A stretch of 64,000 nucleotides of DNA, from NCBI RefSeq assembly GCF_900109745.1, contig NZ_FOAV01000010.1, forward strand, positions 160,029 to 224,028, written 5' to 3'. The DNA is from Roseateles sp. YR242. GTDB lineage: Bacteria; Pseudomonadota; Gammaproteobacteria; Burkholderiales; Burkholderiaceae_C. The position numbers and the translations under genes are program-made. Positions within the stretch are counted from its first letter, which is position 1; each line of letters opens with the position of its first letter. Below the pieces are notes generated by a model, which searched no databases, was not told the origin of the DNA, and saw nothing but the letters and a program-made list of their open reading frames with translations. Shown here in pieces: positions 25,513 through 34,456 of this stretch.

Positions 25513-28221
25513 ATGCCTCTCGAACACCTCTTCTCCGCCAACTTCCTGAGCGGGTATGTGGCTACACAGGATGCATCCGTTGCGTCGGACCGGACATCGA
25601 GCCCCACAGAAGATTCAGTTCAATTCGACCCTGTTAGACACGGCACAGCCGAACAATTTGCGCTGAGCCGGGAGTTCATCGACTTCACTGCTCAGGTTCT
25701 CGCCGTCTTCGACAGGCTGAGCAAATTTGCCGACCAGCATCGTGGGGATGTGGACCCGCAACGAATTGACATGGCGCTCAAAGCCTTCGCCAAATCCATC
25801 CTCGGCGTCGATCAGTCCACTGGTCAGAATGCGCGCTTTGGCGACCAGGCAGGGCGGATCTACAGCGCTGGCAAGGAGCTGCTGGATCGCATTGGCCGGG
25901 CCATGGCCGATGAGCAGGTGCCGCTGAGTACTCGCCTGCGAGCGCTCCAGACGCTCACACAGGACGTGGACGTCTGCGCCGATGGCGTAATGCTGCACTT
26001 GAGCCAATGTCTTCAGGCCATCGATCCCCGCCACGGCGGCCTGATGAATTCGGCCCTCAGAATCAGCAATGACCTCATGCACGAGGCCATGCTGAAAGTC
26101 ATCCGGCAGGCGCACGCCGAGCATCTCCAACGGGCGCCTGCCGACGAACTTCACTTCCTCGCGGGCATGGCGCAGGCGATATTCCCTCACTTCGGCAGGA
26201 CACCACCGAGCGATCGGCTCGCCAGGCACCCGACCACTGAACTTCAGTGGAAATGCATCACAGAGATGGAACACGCCCACCAGCCATCCAATCTGGCGCT
26301 GGCCTTGGCAGACCAGGCGCGTGGCAGCCTTGAGGACGCCCTATCGGAGCGTCTTCATTTGCCGGTCTACAAGTTGCACCAGTCCTTTGAATTCAACACC
26401 GAGGCCCGCGCCGTGCTGGAAAGCTGTGTGCAGGCGCTGGAGCCGAGCTATGGCGAACTGCCTCTGGACGTCCTGGTCGACTGGCGCGAGAACGGGGACC
26501 AATATGTCGCCCGGCTGCACAACAACCCGATGCTGCTAGGCCTGCACCTGCTCCAATCGCTGGAGAAGCTCGGTGCTGTCAAGGATACGCGCTCGGAATA
26601 TTCCGGCATAGTCCTGTTCCCGACCAGGCAGCGGCACCAGGCAGCCACGTTATGGACGCGGAGCGGAAACCTGCACTGGGTGCAGGAGCATGGGCAGCCA
26701 CGTGGTGTCTGCATCGACGACTTGAGCGGGCTCCCACGCCAAGCCTCCCCCGTTTCAGGTTTGCCGTGGGCGCTCGACCTCCCGACGCTTGCGCGTCGTC
26801 TCACGCAGATTGCCATCCAGAACGCCTGGCCAGACGAACTCGCGGACGTGACGTCATCCCTGCTGCTTGATGCCGCAGTGGCCGGTCCGTTGATACGCGG
26901 CATGGATGACGTGTCACTGCAGGCATGGCTCAGGCGTGAGGGTCCGAGACTCACGCCCATCCAGCATCACTGGCTGCAGGAAGAACTGGTGACCCAGGAC
27001 CGTTCGGACTTGCTGAGCCTGGCAGCGCTGCGCGAATGGAGCCTGCGCTCGCTCGACGGCATCAGCCAGCGCCTGTGGAATCTCGCCATATCCATGCAGA
27101 GTGAACCGATATTGCGCAGCGTGGGCGATGCGCTGGTCCATGTGAGCCAAAAAGCCTCCGTAGAAGCCCACCGAGTCGCGCACAGCGAGCCCGGCACCCC
27201 CGGTACGTTTTCCCCCGTGGAGACATGGTTGTTGCGGTGTTTCACGAGCCATGAGGCGGGCGGAGATCCACCGTTTTCCATCGTCCTGCACAAGAGGCCC
27301 GCACTGGCGGAAGCTGCGCTGGAGGTCATGCTGAAGGTCTTCCAAACGGGCGCGCTGAGCCGGGTGCTCCTGCGCGGCCTGGTGGCCGGATGGCGCGAGG
27401 ACGACACCATACCGCTGGGCATTCGGCTGTGCCTGCTGCCGTCGGCGGAACCACTGGAACGCTACCTCGACCTGCTCGAGATGCTGCACGACCGGATCGG
27501 TCTGAGCGCCGAAGAACTGGCCGGCTTCTTCAGCCTCCGCGGGGATGGCATTAGCTCGGGGCTCGCCGTGGCGGCTTTATACCTGGATCATCAGGCGCCC
27601 CTGCTCCTGATGGGCAGGCTCAGTACATGGCTGCAGCAGCAGCGCTTCCGGTCAGACCAATGGATGGACCTGATGACCATGCCGAACCCGCCGCCAGGCG
27701 AGGTACCCTATAACAACCTGGCCCCACGACTGATGGCTGCAGAGCCCCGGGCGCTTGAGCTTTACCTCCGGGTCGCGGTAGACAACTTCAAGCGGGGTCT
27801 GATTGACAAGCTGGCGCTCCGTGCCCTGTTGCTGACGCGTCCGAACGATGTCCCGGGCATCGCGTCACTGCCCTCCCATCTGACCCTCCGATTGGAACTC
27901 GAGGCGCCGGCCATGGCAGCCGCCACGCAGCGGCTGAGGCTGTTCATGGACACATTGCTCGAACTTGGGCGGCATGGGCAGTTCACGCAAAACGACCTGC
28001 TGGACCTGCTGGCCGAGCCGGAGTCCGGCATGCCCCACCCTTGGGGCGCGGTGGGCCAGTTGCCCCCGGATCAAAGCCAAGTGGTGGAAGCCGGCTTCAC
28101 GGCACTGATAGGCATCGGGGCGCTGCTTGACTGGCATGTCGACGCGCTGCTGCAGGGTGAGGATCCCCACCTCGTTTTTCCGGACCCGGCGCCGGCGCAA
28201 CCAAGCGCAGCCTCTCCATAG
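25513..28221 (+). CDS. Tandem paralogue 3: ~900-residue protein of unknown function, candidate effector
   Basis: 902 residues. N-terminus LFSANFLSG matches paralogue 1, followed by a short acidic Ser/Thr segment (SVASDRTSSPTEDS) and RHGTAEQFAL. The shared motif is DVCADGVMLHLSQCLQAID (Cys155, Asp157), then DELHFLAGMAQAIFPHFG about 55 residues on. The middle carries LRREGPRLTPIQHHWLQEE, whose DNA is identical to paralogue 2. Unlike its sisters it lacks the start-codon hairpin and has no Shine-Dalgarno, so translation may be weak or coupled. It ends 69 bp before the convergent phosphatase gene. Function unknown; the same effector hypothesis applies. Confidence 0.7.
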   Translation: MPLEHLFSANFLSGYVATQDASVASDRTSSPTEDSVQFDPVRHGTAEQFALSREFIDFTAQVLAVFDRLSKFADQHRGDVDPQRIDMALKAFAKSILGVDQSTGQNARFGDQAGRIYSAGKELLDRIGRAMADEQVPLSTRLRALQTLTQDVDVCADGVMLHLSQCLQAIDPRHGGLMNSALRISNDLMHEAMLKVIRQAHAEHLQRAPADELHFLAGMAQAIFPHFGRTPPSDRLARHPTTELQWKCITEMEHAHQPSNLALALADQARGSLEDALSERLHLPVYKLHQSFEFNTEARAVLESCVQALEPSYGELPLDVLVDWRENGDQYVARLHNNPMLLGLHLLQSLEKLGAVKDTRSEYSGIVLFPTRQRHQAATLWTRSGNLHWVQEHGQPRGVCIDDLSGLPRQASPVSGLPWALDLPTLARRLTQIAIQNAWPDELADVTSSLLLDAAVAGPLIRGMDDVSLQAWLRREGPRLTPIQHHWLQEELVTQDRSDLLSLAALREWSLRSLDGISQRLWNLAISMQSEPILRSVGDALVHVSQKASVEAHRVAHSEPGTPGTFSPVETWLLRCFTSHEAGGDPPFSIVLHKRPALAEAALEVMLKVFQTGALSRVLLRGLVAGWREDDTIPLGIRLCLLPSAEPLERYLDLLEMLHDRIGLSAEELAGFFSLRGDGISSGLAVAALYLDHQAPLLLMGRLSTWLQQQRFRSDQWMDLMTMPNPPPGEVPYNNLAPRLMAAEPRALELYLRVAVDNFKRGLIDKLALRALLLTRPNDVPGIASLPSHLTLRLELEAPAMAAATQRLRLFMDTLLELGRHGQFTQNDLLDLLAEPESGMPHPWGAVGQLPPDQSQVVEAGFTALIGIGALLDWHVDALLQGEDPHLVFPDPAPAQPSAASP
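26800..27054 (+). repeat. Near-identical tract shared with paralogue 2 (copy 2)
   Basis: Partner of 24001-24255. The differences are confined to the first third; the remainder is identical at the DNA level and encodes the most conserved block of the family, IQHHWLQEELVTQDRSD. Confidence 0.85.
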
Positions 28222-28290
28222 GCCAAGCCGCCCTGGATGCCGTGGCGCATCGGTTCACGGGAGCCCCCGGCCTACGCTGAGGCGCTGGTT

Positions 28291-28770
28291 TCAGCGCACC
28301 GGAAAATACCGCTCCAACGCCGTGGTGTCCGGCCACGCCTGCACACGGGCCTCGATCAGGTCCAGCACCCGCTGGAAACCTTCGACCGTGCCGTAGTAGG
28401 GGTCGGGCACCTCATCCCGGCCCAGCCCGGTCATGCCGTGAAGGAACAGGCCCAGGCGGGCGCTGGACCGTGCAGGCCGGATGGCTTGCAAGCCCCGTAG
28501 AACATCATGGTCCATGGCCAGCATCAGGTCGTGCTGGTCGAAGTCATCGGTACACACCCGGCGCGAGCGCCAGCGCCGGTCCAGGCCATAGCCGCGCTGG
28601 CTGAGCACCTGCTGCGCACGTTTGTCCGCCGCCTGCCCGCGCGGGGAGGCCCACACGCCGGCCGAGGCCACCACACGCAGCCCCAGGGCGGCTGCGCGCG
28701 CCTGCAGCACCGCCTCCGCCATGGGAGAGCGGCACAGGTTGGCCGCGCAGACGAGCAGCAGCGAGGTCAA
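28291..28770 (-). CDS. Low-molecular-weight protein-tyrosine phosphatase
   Basis: 159 residues starting at TTG 28770 (MTSLLLVCAANLCRSPMAE). The start overlaps the rpe stop region and would be translationally coupled. The active-site loop is CAANLCRS, fitting C-X5-R-S, and the general acid is in PDPYYG near residue 128. It dephosphorylates phosphotyrosine, often on polysaccharide-export kinases, though no such kinase is nearby. No strong Shine-Dalgarno supports independent initiation. Family assignment is firm; the physiological target is unknown. Confidence 0.88.
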   Translation of the reverse strand: MTSLLLVCAANLCRSPMAEAVLQARAAALGLRVVASAGVWASPRGQAADKRAQQVLSQRGYGLDRRWRSRRVCTDDFDQHDLMLAMDHDVLRGLQAIRPARSSARLGLFLHGMTGLGRDEVPDPYYGTVEGFQRVLDLIEARVQAWPDTTALERYFPVR

Positions 28771-28772
28771 GC

Positions 28773-29459
28773 TCAGCGGGCCAGTTCGGCGCGCATCGCG
28801 TCGATCACGGCCTTGTAGTCCGGCTTGCCGAAAATCGCCGAACCCGCCACGAAGGTGTCCGCCCCCGCATCGGCAATCTCGCGGATGTTGTCCACCTTCA
28901 CCCCGCCGTCGATCTCCAGGCGGATGTCCCGGCCGCTGGCCAGGATGAGGGCCTTGGCCTGTTGCAGCTTCTTCAGCGCCGAGGGGATGAAGCTCTGGCC
29001 GCCGAAACCGGGATTCACGCTCATGATCAGCACCAGATCGACCTTGTCGATCACCCACTCCAGCACGTCCAGCGGGGTCCCCGGGTTGAACACCAGGCCC
29101 GCCTTGGCACCTTCGCCCTTGATCAGTTGCAGCGTGCGATCCACATGCTGGCTGGCCTCGGGGTGGAAGCTCACCAGGTCCGCACCCGCACGGCAGAAGG
29201 CCTGGGCCAGCGCATCCACCGGCTGCACCATCAGGTGGACATCGATCGGCGCGGGCGTGCCGTCCGGCTTGACGGCATGCTTCTTCAGCGCCTCGCACAC
29301 CATCGGGCCAAAGGTCAGGTTGGGCACGTAATGGTTGTCCATCACGTCAAAGTGGATCCAGTCCGCGCCTGCCGCCAGCACCTGGCGGACTTCCGCACCC
29401 AGGTTGGCGAAATCGGCGGAGAGGATGCTGGGGGCAATGCGGTGGATGGGGGGCGTCAT
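28773..29459 (-). CDS. rpe: Ribulose-phosphate 3-epimerase
   Basis: 228 residues from ATG 29459 ([17 protein letters not shown]). It interconverts ribulose 5-phosphate and xylulose 5-phosphate in the pentose phosphate pathway or Calvin cycle. TIM-barrel motifs with metal ligands are present: [39 protein letters not shown] and EIDGGV near the C-terminus, then AGSAIF for phosphate binding. Length is standard. The phosphatase gene follows immediately on the same strand. In many Burkholderiales rpe lies beside apaG and mltA, as here. Confidence 0.95.
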   Translation of the reverse strand: MTPPIHRIAPSILSADFANLGAEVRQVLAAGADWIHFDVMDNHYVPNLTFGPMVCEALKKHAVKPDGTPAPIDVHLMVQPVDALAQAFCRAGADLVSFHPEASQHVDRTLQLIKGEGAKAGLVFNPGTPLDVLEWVIDKVDLVLIMSVNPGFGGQSFIPSALKKLQQAKALILASGRDIRLEIDGGVKVDNIREIADAGADTFVAGSAIFGKPDYKAVIDAMRAELAR

Positions 29460-29583
29460 GGCGGGAGGCGGTGGGAAGAACAACAGAAATGAGGCGAAAA
29501 GGAGAAATGAGGGCGGGGCAAAGATGTGATTGTAGGAAGCCCGGGACGGCGGGCGTGCGCGCCGCACCGCCTGCGAGCGTGTC

Positions 29584-30579
29584 TCAGCGGTAACGATCCA
29601 CGATCCGCGCCAGTTCGCCGCTGGCCTGGAGCTGCCGCAGGCGCTCGGTCAGGCGCTCCACGACCGGCTCCGGCAAGTGCCTGGACACCACGGCGAACTG
29701 CGGCTGCTCCTCAAAGGCCTGCGGACCGAACTGGATGCGCCCTTCGTCGATACCGGCCGTGCGCATGGCGTGGCGCAGGGCCAGGTCCTGGCCGTAGACG
29801 GCATCGGTCCGGCCCCGCAGCAGCATCTGCAGCGCATCGCTTTCCGAACGGGCCGTCTCCACATGGGCCACATCGGCCTGCTGCAGGGCCACTGCCAGCT
29901 GCGTGCCCTGCACCAGCAGCAGTGGCTTGCGCCGGGCAAAGGCGCGCAAGGCGGTCCAGGTCTGGGGCGCGGGCTCTCCCGCACGCATCATGATCACGTG
30001 CCGCACACGGTACAGCGGCACGGGCAGGAAGCGCATCATTTCCCGCCGTCGCTCGGAGGCCAGCAGGCAAAAAAACACATCGAGCTCGTCGGACGCCAGC
30101 ATCAGCTCCAGCCGGCGCAAGGGCACCAGCCGGTCCATGCCGTCAAGGCGAAGCTGCGGATCCACCCGCTGCATCGCCGCGGCGATTTCCGCGCACAAGC
30201 CGGGGCGGGCGAAATCCGCAGGCGCGTACTTGACCAAGGAGCCACTCTGGGCTGCGCTGCGCAGGGTCAGCGCTCCCACGGAAGGGGGCGCAGAAGCGGC
30301 ATTGGCGCCAAAGTTGGCGTTGGCGTTGGCGCCAAGGTTGGTGCCGCCCCCCCCGATCACGGGGGGACTGCCCCCTGCGGAGGCGGAGGCCGGCCCCGGG
30401 GGAGCGGCTGGCGGCGGCGGCCGCGAGGACGCGGCGAACACCGTGCCGGCCAGCCCCTGCGCGCCGGCGCCAGCGCAGGCAGGCGCGGCCAGCGCCCATG
30501 TACAGAGGCGAAACAGCCACCCGCGTCGCGACACGCGGCGTCTGGATGTCTCATCGGCCAGTGATGCAGGCGTCTCCAT
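29584..30579 (-). CDS. Periplasmic solute-binding protein (SBP family 3-like) with possible Tat signal
   Basis: 331 residues from ATG 30579. The N-terminus has [11 protein letters not shown], a twin-arginine-like motif, before a hydrophobic stretch (residues 18-35). A Gly/Ala/Asn/Pro-rich linker (~40-100; [13 protein letters not shown]) leads to a domain like bacterial amino-acid-binding proteins: [41 protein letters not shown], and [22 protein letters not shown] at the end. No permease or ATPase genes are adjacent, so it may be an orphan sensor-like binding protein. A longer reading from 31008 would run antisense to apaG and is rejected. Confidence 0.72.
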   Translation of the reverse strand: METPASLADETSRRRVSRRGWLFRLCTWALAAPACAGAGAQGLAGTVFAASSRPPPPAAPPGPASASAGGSPPVIGGGGTNLGANANANFGANAASAPPSVGALTLRSAAQSGSLVKYAPADFARPGLCAEIAAAMQRVDPQLRLDGMDRLVPLRRLELMLASDELDVFFCLLASERRREMMRFLPVPLYRVRHVIMMRAGEPAPQTWTALRAFARRKPLLLVQGTQLAVALQQADVAHVETARSESDALQMLLRGRTDAVYGQDLALRHAMRTAGIDEGRIQFGPQAFEEQPQFAVVSRHLPEPVVERLTERLRQLQASGELARIVDRYR

Positions 30580-30636
30580 ACCTGGTGCAGATCTTTGGCA
30601 GTCAGCATAAACGATGCGCATCCTAGAATCGACGCA

Positions 30637-31011
30637 ATGGCACATCCGCACTTTCACTGCAGCGTGGTCGTGGAACCACTCGACGAGCAGACCTTCCCCG
30701 ACCGCGGACAGTACGCGTTCAGCTACACCATCACCATCGAGAACCGTGGCGACGTGGCCGCGCAGCTCATCGGCCGGCACTGGTCCATCGTGGACGCCAA
30801 CGGCCACACGCAGGAAGTGCATGGCCTGGCCGTGGTCGGCCACCAGCCGCTGCTGCAGCCGGGCGAACGGTTCCAGTACAGCTCCTGGGCGCAGCTCGCC
30901 ACCAAGCAAGGCAGCATGAGCGGCCGTTACCTGTGCGTGACCGACGCGGCCGAGGTGTTCTACGCCGATGTCCCCGAATTCCTGCTGGCCGAGGCTGGCT
31001 CGCTGCATTGA
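30637..31011 (+). CDS. apaG: ApaG protein
   Basis: 124 residues from ATG 30637 (MAHPHFHCSVVVEP). It is a single beta-sandwich domain with the typical FSYTITIENRGD, LIGRHWSIVDANG, VVGHQPLLQPGERFQY and GSMSGRY motifs. ApaG is linked to Co2+/Mg2+ homeostasis and Ap4A metabolism in enterobacteria; its biochemical role is unsettled. TAGAAT lies 8 bases before the ATG and no Shine-Dalgarno is visible, so the message could be leaderless. Its stop overlaps the start of the next gene (TGATG). Confidence 0.92.
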   Translation: MAHPHFHCSVVVEPLDEQTFPDRGQYAFSYTITIENRGDVAAQLIGRHWSIVDANGHTQEVHGLAVVGHQPLLQPGERFQYSSWAQLATKQGSMSGRYLCVTDAAEVFYADVPEFLLAEAGSLH

Positions 31012-33023
31012 TGCTGAAGTTTCGCGGCTGGGACCTCACGGCGCTGCTCAACGCCGCGCATCCTCAAGCGCCGCTGGCGGAGCGCAATCTCTGGCTGGTC
31101 CATCTGGTGGACTGGCTGCGGCGTGCACCGCTCAAGGATGTACGGGCGGGCGCTCCAGCGGCCTCTCGTCCGCCCCCTGGCGGAGACGTCACGCCACTGC
31201 CCGTCCGGCGCCTGCGGCATCTGCTGGGCGTGCTGGAACGCCATCCCGAACATGCACGCGCATTTGCCGGCGTGATCACCAGCGTGTGGGCGGAGACGGA
31301 CGCCATCAGCCTCTTCGCCGAAGTCGGCTTTGCGCCGCGCATGGCACTGTGGGGGGAGTTTCTCAGCCGCCTTCGAAGGCGTGTCCTGCCCATGACGGCG
31401 GACACGCGTGACCTGGCCGAGCTCTTTGAACTGCTCTTCCACGACGAGACCGACGAGAACTGGATCCACGCACTGGATGACGACCTGCTGGAGCGCCTGA
31501 GCCTGCTCTTTGCCGGGGCACCGGAAGGAGACTGGCGCGACGAGATGCGCGCGGCCATCACCGTGCTGGTGAGTTCGGTTCGCGCGGCGGGCCTGTCTGG
31601 TGCGCTGCGCGTACGCATGGACCCAAAGCGGCTGGTCAGCCGCCCCTTCCGTCACCTGGCCATGGCCTGGGAACGGGTAGAGCATGCGCTCGATCACCCG
31701 GACCGCGCCGGCCTGCCCGCCCAGTTGCAATACCTGCGCGCGCTCCTGGATGAATGCCGCGCGGCGGTGGGCTCGGTGCCGGAGCATCTGGAAGAACATG
31801 GGGTCTCGGTGGACCTGATGTTCGGCGTGGAGCAGATGCAGGCACGGCTGCGCCGCATTGAGGAGCTGCTGGACTGCCTGCTGGCCGAACACCCCCGCCG
31901 CGAACTGCTGCGGCTGGTCGCCACCCTGGTCAAGGTGGTGCATGAACGGCGCAGCATCCGCACGCTCTTTGCCCGCCACTATTCGCTGCTGGCGCGCAAG
32001 GTGGCCGAGCGCAGCGCCGAGACCGGCGAGCACTACATCACCCGCAACCGTGAGGAGTACGGCGACATGCTGCGCCGCGCGGGTGGCGGCGGCCTGGTGA
32101 TTGCCGGCACCACCTTTGCCAAGTTCGCCATCATGGCCGTTGGCCTGTCCGCCTTCTGGGGTGGGTTCTGGGCCGGCTTCAACTATGCGTCGAGCTTTGT
32201 GATCATCCACCTGCTGCACTGGACGGTGGCCACCAAGCAGCCGGCCATGACGGCGCCCGCGCTGGCCGAAAAGCTCCGCCACATCGACAGCGACACCGGC
32301 TTGCAGGGGTTTGTGGACGAGGTAGCCCACCTCTTCCGCTCCCAGACGGCCGGCATCATCGGCAACCTGGCGCTGGCTGCGCCGGTAGTGCTGGCAGTGC
32401 AGTGGCTGGCCTGGGCGGTCTTTGGCCGGCCGCTGGTGGAGGCCCCGGAAGCCGAACATGTGCTGCACAGCCTCACGGTCGTGGGGCCCACGCTGCTGTT
32501 CGCCGCCTTCACCGGCGTGCTGTTGTTCATCTCCAGCCTGATCGCCGGCTGGGTGGAAAACTGGTTCGTCTTCTTCCGGCTGGACAGTGCCATCGCCTGG
32601 AATCCCCGTATCGTGGCCTTCCTGGGCGGCACACGTGCCCGACGCTGGGCGCACTGGTGGCGCGAGAACATCTCCGGTCTCACCGCCAACATCAGCCTGG
32701 GCCTGATGCTCGGCCTGGTCCCCGCGCTGCTGGGTTTCTTCGGCCTGCCGCTGGAGGCGCGCCATGTGACGCTCTCCTCGGGCCAGCTCGCAGCGGCCGT
32801 CGGTGCGCTCGGCCTGGATGTGTTGAAGCACTGGCCCTTCTGGGCCTGCGTCATCGGCATTCTGGGGACGGGGCTGCTCAATGTGGGGGTGAGCTTCACG
32901 CTGGCCTTCCGGGTGGCGCTGCGCTCGCGGGGCATCAAGCTGGCAGACCGGCGTCGCGTGCGCGCCGCCGTCTGGGCGCGGATTCGCACCCGGCCCCTCA
33001 GCTTCTTCCTGCCACCCCGGTGA
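31011..33023 (+). CDS. SpecificRecomb-family (PF10136) multi-helix membrane protein
   Basis: 670 residues. The ATG at 31011 overlaps the apaG stop, so the two are translationally coupled. Databases call this family 'site-specific recombinase' after a Neisseria gene. Residues 1-370 are helical and soluble-looking, with ITRNREEYGDMLRRAGGGG. The C-terminal half has at least five long hydrophobic segments (for example FAIMAVGLSAFWGGFWAGF and LLFAAFTGVLLFISSLIAG). No tyrosine- or serine-recombinase catalytic motif is visible. I regard it as an inner-membrane protein of unknown function whose inherited name is doubtful. Confidence 0.82.
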   Translation: MLKFRGWDLTALLNAAHPQAPLAERNLWLVHLVDWLRRAPLKDVRAGAPAASRPPPGGDVTPLPVRRLRHLLGVLERHPEHARAFAGVITSVWAETDAISLFAEVGFAPRMALWGEFLSRLRRRVLPMTADTRDLAELFELLFHDETDENWIHALDDDLLERLSLLFAGAPEGDWRDEMRAAITVLVSSVRAAGLSGALRVRMDPKRLVSRPFRHLAMAWERVEHALDHPDRAGLPAQLQYLRALLDECRAAVGSVPEHLEEHGVSVDLMFGVEQMQARLRRIEELLDCLLAEHPRRELLRLVATLVKVVHERRSIRTLFARHYSLLARKVAERSAETGEHYITRNREEYGDMLRRAGGGGLVIAGTTFAKFAIMAVGLSAFWGGFWAGFNYASSFVIIHLLHWTVATKQPAMTAPALAEKLRHIDSDTGLQGFVDEVAHLFRSQTAGIIGNLALAAPVVLAVQWLAWAVFGRPLVEAPEAEHVLHSLTVVGPTLLFAAFTGVLLFISSLIAGWVENWFVFFRLDSAIAWNPRIVAFLGGTRARRWAHWWRENISGLTANISLGLMLGLVPALLGFFGLPLEARHVTLSSGQLAAAVGALGLDVLKHWPFWACVIGILGTGLLNVGVSFTLAFRVALRSRGIKLADRRRVRAAVWARIRTRPLSFFLPPR

Positions 33024-33032
33024 CGGAACGTC

Positions 33033-33149
33033 TCAGACGTCGTGGTCGTCGGGGCGTTCGCCGCCCTTGCGGCCCGAGAACATCGTCCACCAGACGATGA
33101 AGACGAGCAGCGCCAACGCGCCAATAGCCTCCAGCAGAATCACGCTCAT
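33033..33149 (-). CDS. Small single-span membrane protein (38 residues)
   Basis: MSVILLEAIGALALLVFIVWWTM is one hydrophobic helix, followed by a basic and acidic tail (SGRKGGERPDDHDV). Its ATG (33149) overlaps the divergent ATG of mltA. The clean membrane-helix-plus-charged-tail layout and the position between conserved genes suggest it is real. No Shine-Dalgarno is obvious; function unknown. Confidence 0.6.
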   Translation of the reverse strand: MSVILLEAIGALALLVFIVWWTMFSGRKGGERPDDHDV

Positions 33150-33150
33150 G

Positions 33151-34434
33151 ATGTATTGCGGTCTCCTTCGCCTCGGCTCTGGCGCCCATCGAAACTTCCT
33201 GGTCAGGCCGGGTCGATCTTGCCGCCAGGCGGCGGTGCTGGCGATTCTAGGCCTGCTGGCCGCTTGCGGTTCACCGCCTGTCGTGCGGGAGCCCGGGACG
33301 CCCGCACCCGGCATGCCGGCGCCGCGGCCCGGTACCCCACCGCCATCGCCCTGGCCGTCATCACTGCCGGCCTCCACGGCCCGCCCGCCGGTGGACCCGG
33401 CCCGCCTGCTCAATGGCGAGACCGACGGCACGCCGCGGCGCACGCTCGCACGCGAACGTGCACGCTGGGTGGAGGCCGAGTGGAACGAGCTGCCCGGCTG
33501 GGGCCAGGACCGTGCGCTGGAATGGTGGCCGGCCCTGTTGCGCGGCTGCGAGCGGCCCATGCCGGGCTGGAACTCGCTGTGCGCAGCCGCCCTGCGCCTG
33601 CGTCCCACCGACGACTGGGTGGCCGCCACCTGGCTGATGAAGCATCTGCAGCCCTACCGGGTGGAGTCGCTGGACGGTGATGCCAACGGACTGGCCACCG
33701 GCTATTACGAGCCGCAGCTGGAAGCGCGTCGGCAAACGGATGGGGACTATCGGGTGCCGCTGCTGGCGCCGCCTCAGGACCTGGTGCCGCGCAAGCCCTA
33801 CGACACGCGCCAGCAGATCGAGAGCACCACCCGGCTCAACCGGTTCAGCCTGGCCTGGGTGCAGGACCCGCTGGATGCACTGGTGATGCAGATCCAGGGC
33901 AGTGGCCGCCTCAAGGTAACCGAGGCGGACGGCAGCAGCCGCTGGGTGCGCCTGTCCTTTGCCGCCCACAATGAGCAACCCTACAAGTCCGTCGGGCAGT
34001 GGCTGGTGGCGCAGGGGGAATTGCGCCCGGGCGAGGCCTCATGGCCGTTGATCAAGGAGTGGGCACGGCGAAATCCGCAACGCCTGAAGGAGGCGTTGTG
34101 GGCCAACCCGCGCTATGTGTTCTTCCGGGAGGAGCCGCTGCTGGACCCCGCAGCGGGCCCCAAGGGGGGCCAGGGCGTGCCACTGACACCGGGCCGCTCC
34201 ATCGCGGTGGACAAGGCCAGCATCCCGTTCGGCACGCCGGTCTGGCTGGACACCACCGAGCCCTTGTCCACCACCCCGCTGCGCCGCCTGGTCATGGCCC
34301 AGGACACGGGCGCGGCCATCACGGGCGCCGTACGGGCCGACTTCTTCTGGGGCTGGGGTGAACAGGCCGAGGCGCAGGCGGGCCGCATGAAGCAGCCGCT
34401 GCGCTTGTGGGTGCTGTGGCCGCGGGACAGCTGA
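33151..34434 (+). CDS. mltA: Membrane-bound lytic murein transglycosylase A
   Basis: 427 residues from ATG 33151; ATG 33148 adds one residue. The N-terminus is a lipoprotein signal ending in the lipobox LLAACGSPP, followed by a Pro-rich linker. The catalytic part shows GLATGYYEPQLEARR, MQIQGSGRLKV, NPRYVFFRE, GVPLTPGRSIAVDKASIPFG and the active-site region MAQDTGAAITGAVRADFFWGWG with the essential Asp. The enzyme cleaves peptidoglycan glycan strands, forming 1,6-anhydro ends, while anchored in the outer membrane. Downstream is the convergent DUF427 gene. Confidence 0.93.
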   Translation: MYCGLLRLGSGAHRNFLVRPGRSCRQAAVLAILGLLAACGSPPVVREPGTPAPGMPAPRPGTPPPSPWPSSLPASTARPPVDPARLLNGETDGTPRRTLARERARWVEAEWNELPGWGQDRALEWWPALLRGCERPMPGWNSLCAAALRLRPTDDWVAATWLMKHLQPYRVESLDGDANGLATGYYEPQLEARRQTDGDYRVPLLAPPQDLVPRKPYDTRQQIESTTRLNRFSLAWVQDPLDALVMQIQGSGRLKVTEADGSSRWVRLSFAAHNEQPYKSVGQWLVAQGELRPGEASWPLIKEWARRNPQRLKEALWANPRYVFFREEPLLDPAAGPKGGQGVPLTPGRSIAVDKASIPFGTPVWLDTTEPLSTTPLRRLVMAQDTGAAITGAVRADFFWGWGEQAEAQAGRMKQPLRLWVLWPRDS

Positions 34435-34456
34435 GCCGGCGTGCCGGTGCCCGGCG

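Noticed and set aside
28771..29298. Upstream extension of the phosphatase frame (335 residues)
   Set aside because: The extension runs through rpe in another frame; the TTG at 28770 directly before LLVCAANLCRS fits the family length.
30580..31008. N-terminal extension of the solute-binding protein over apaG
   Set aside because: It would be antisense to a conserved gene, and the ATG at 30579 begins a proper export signal.
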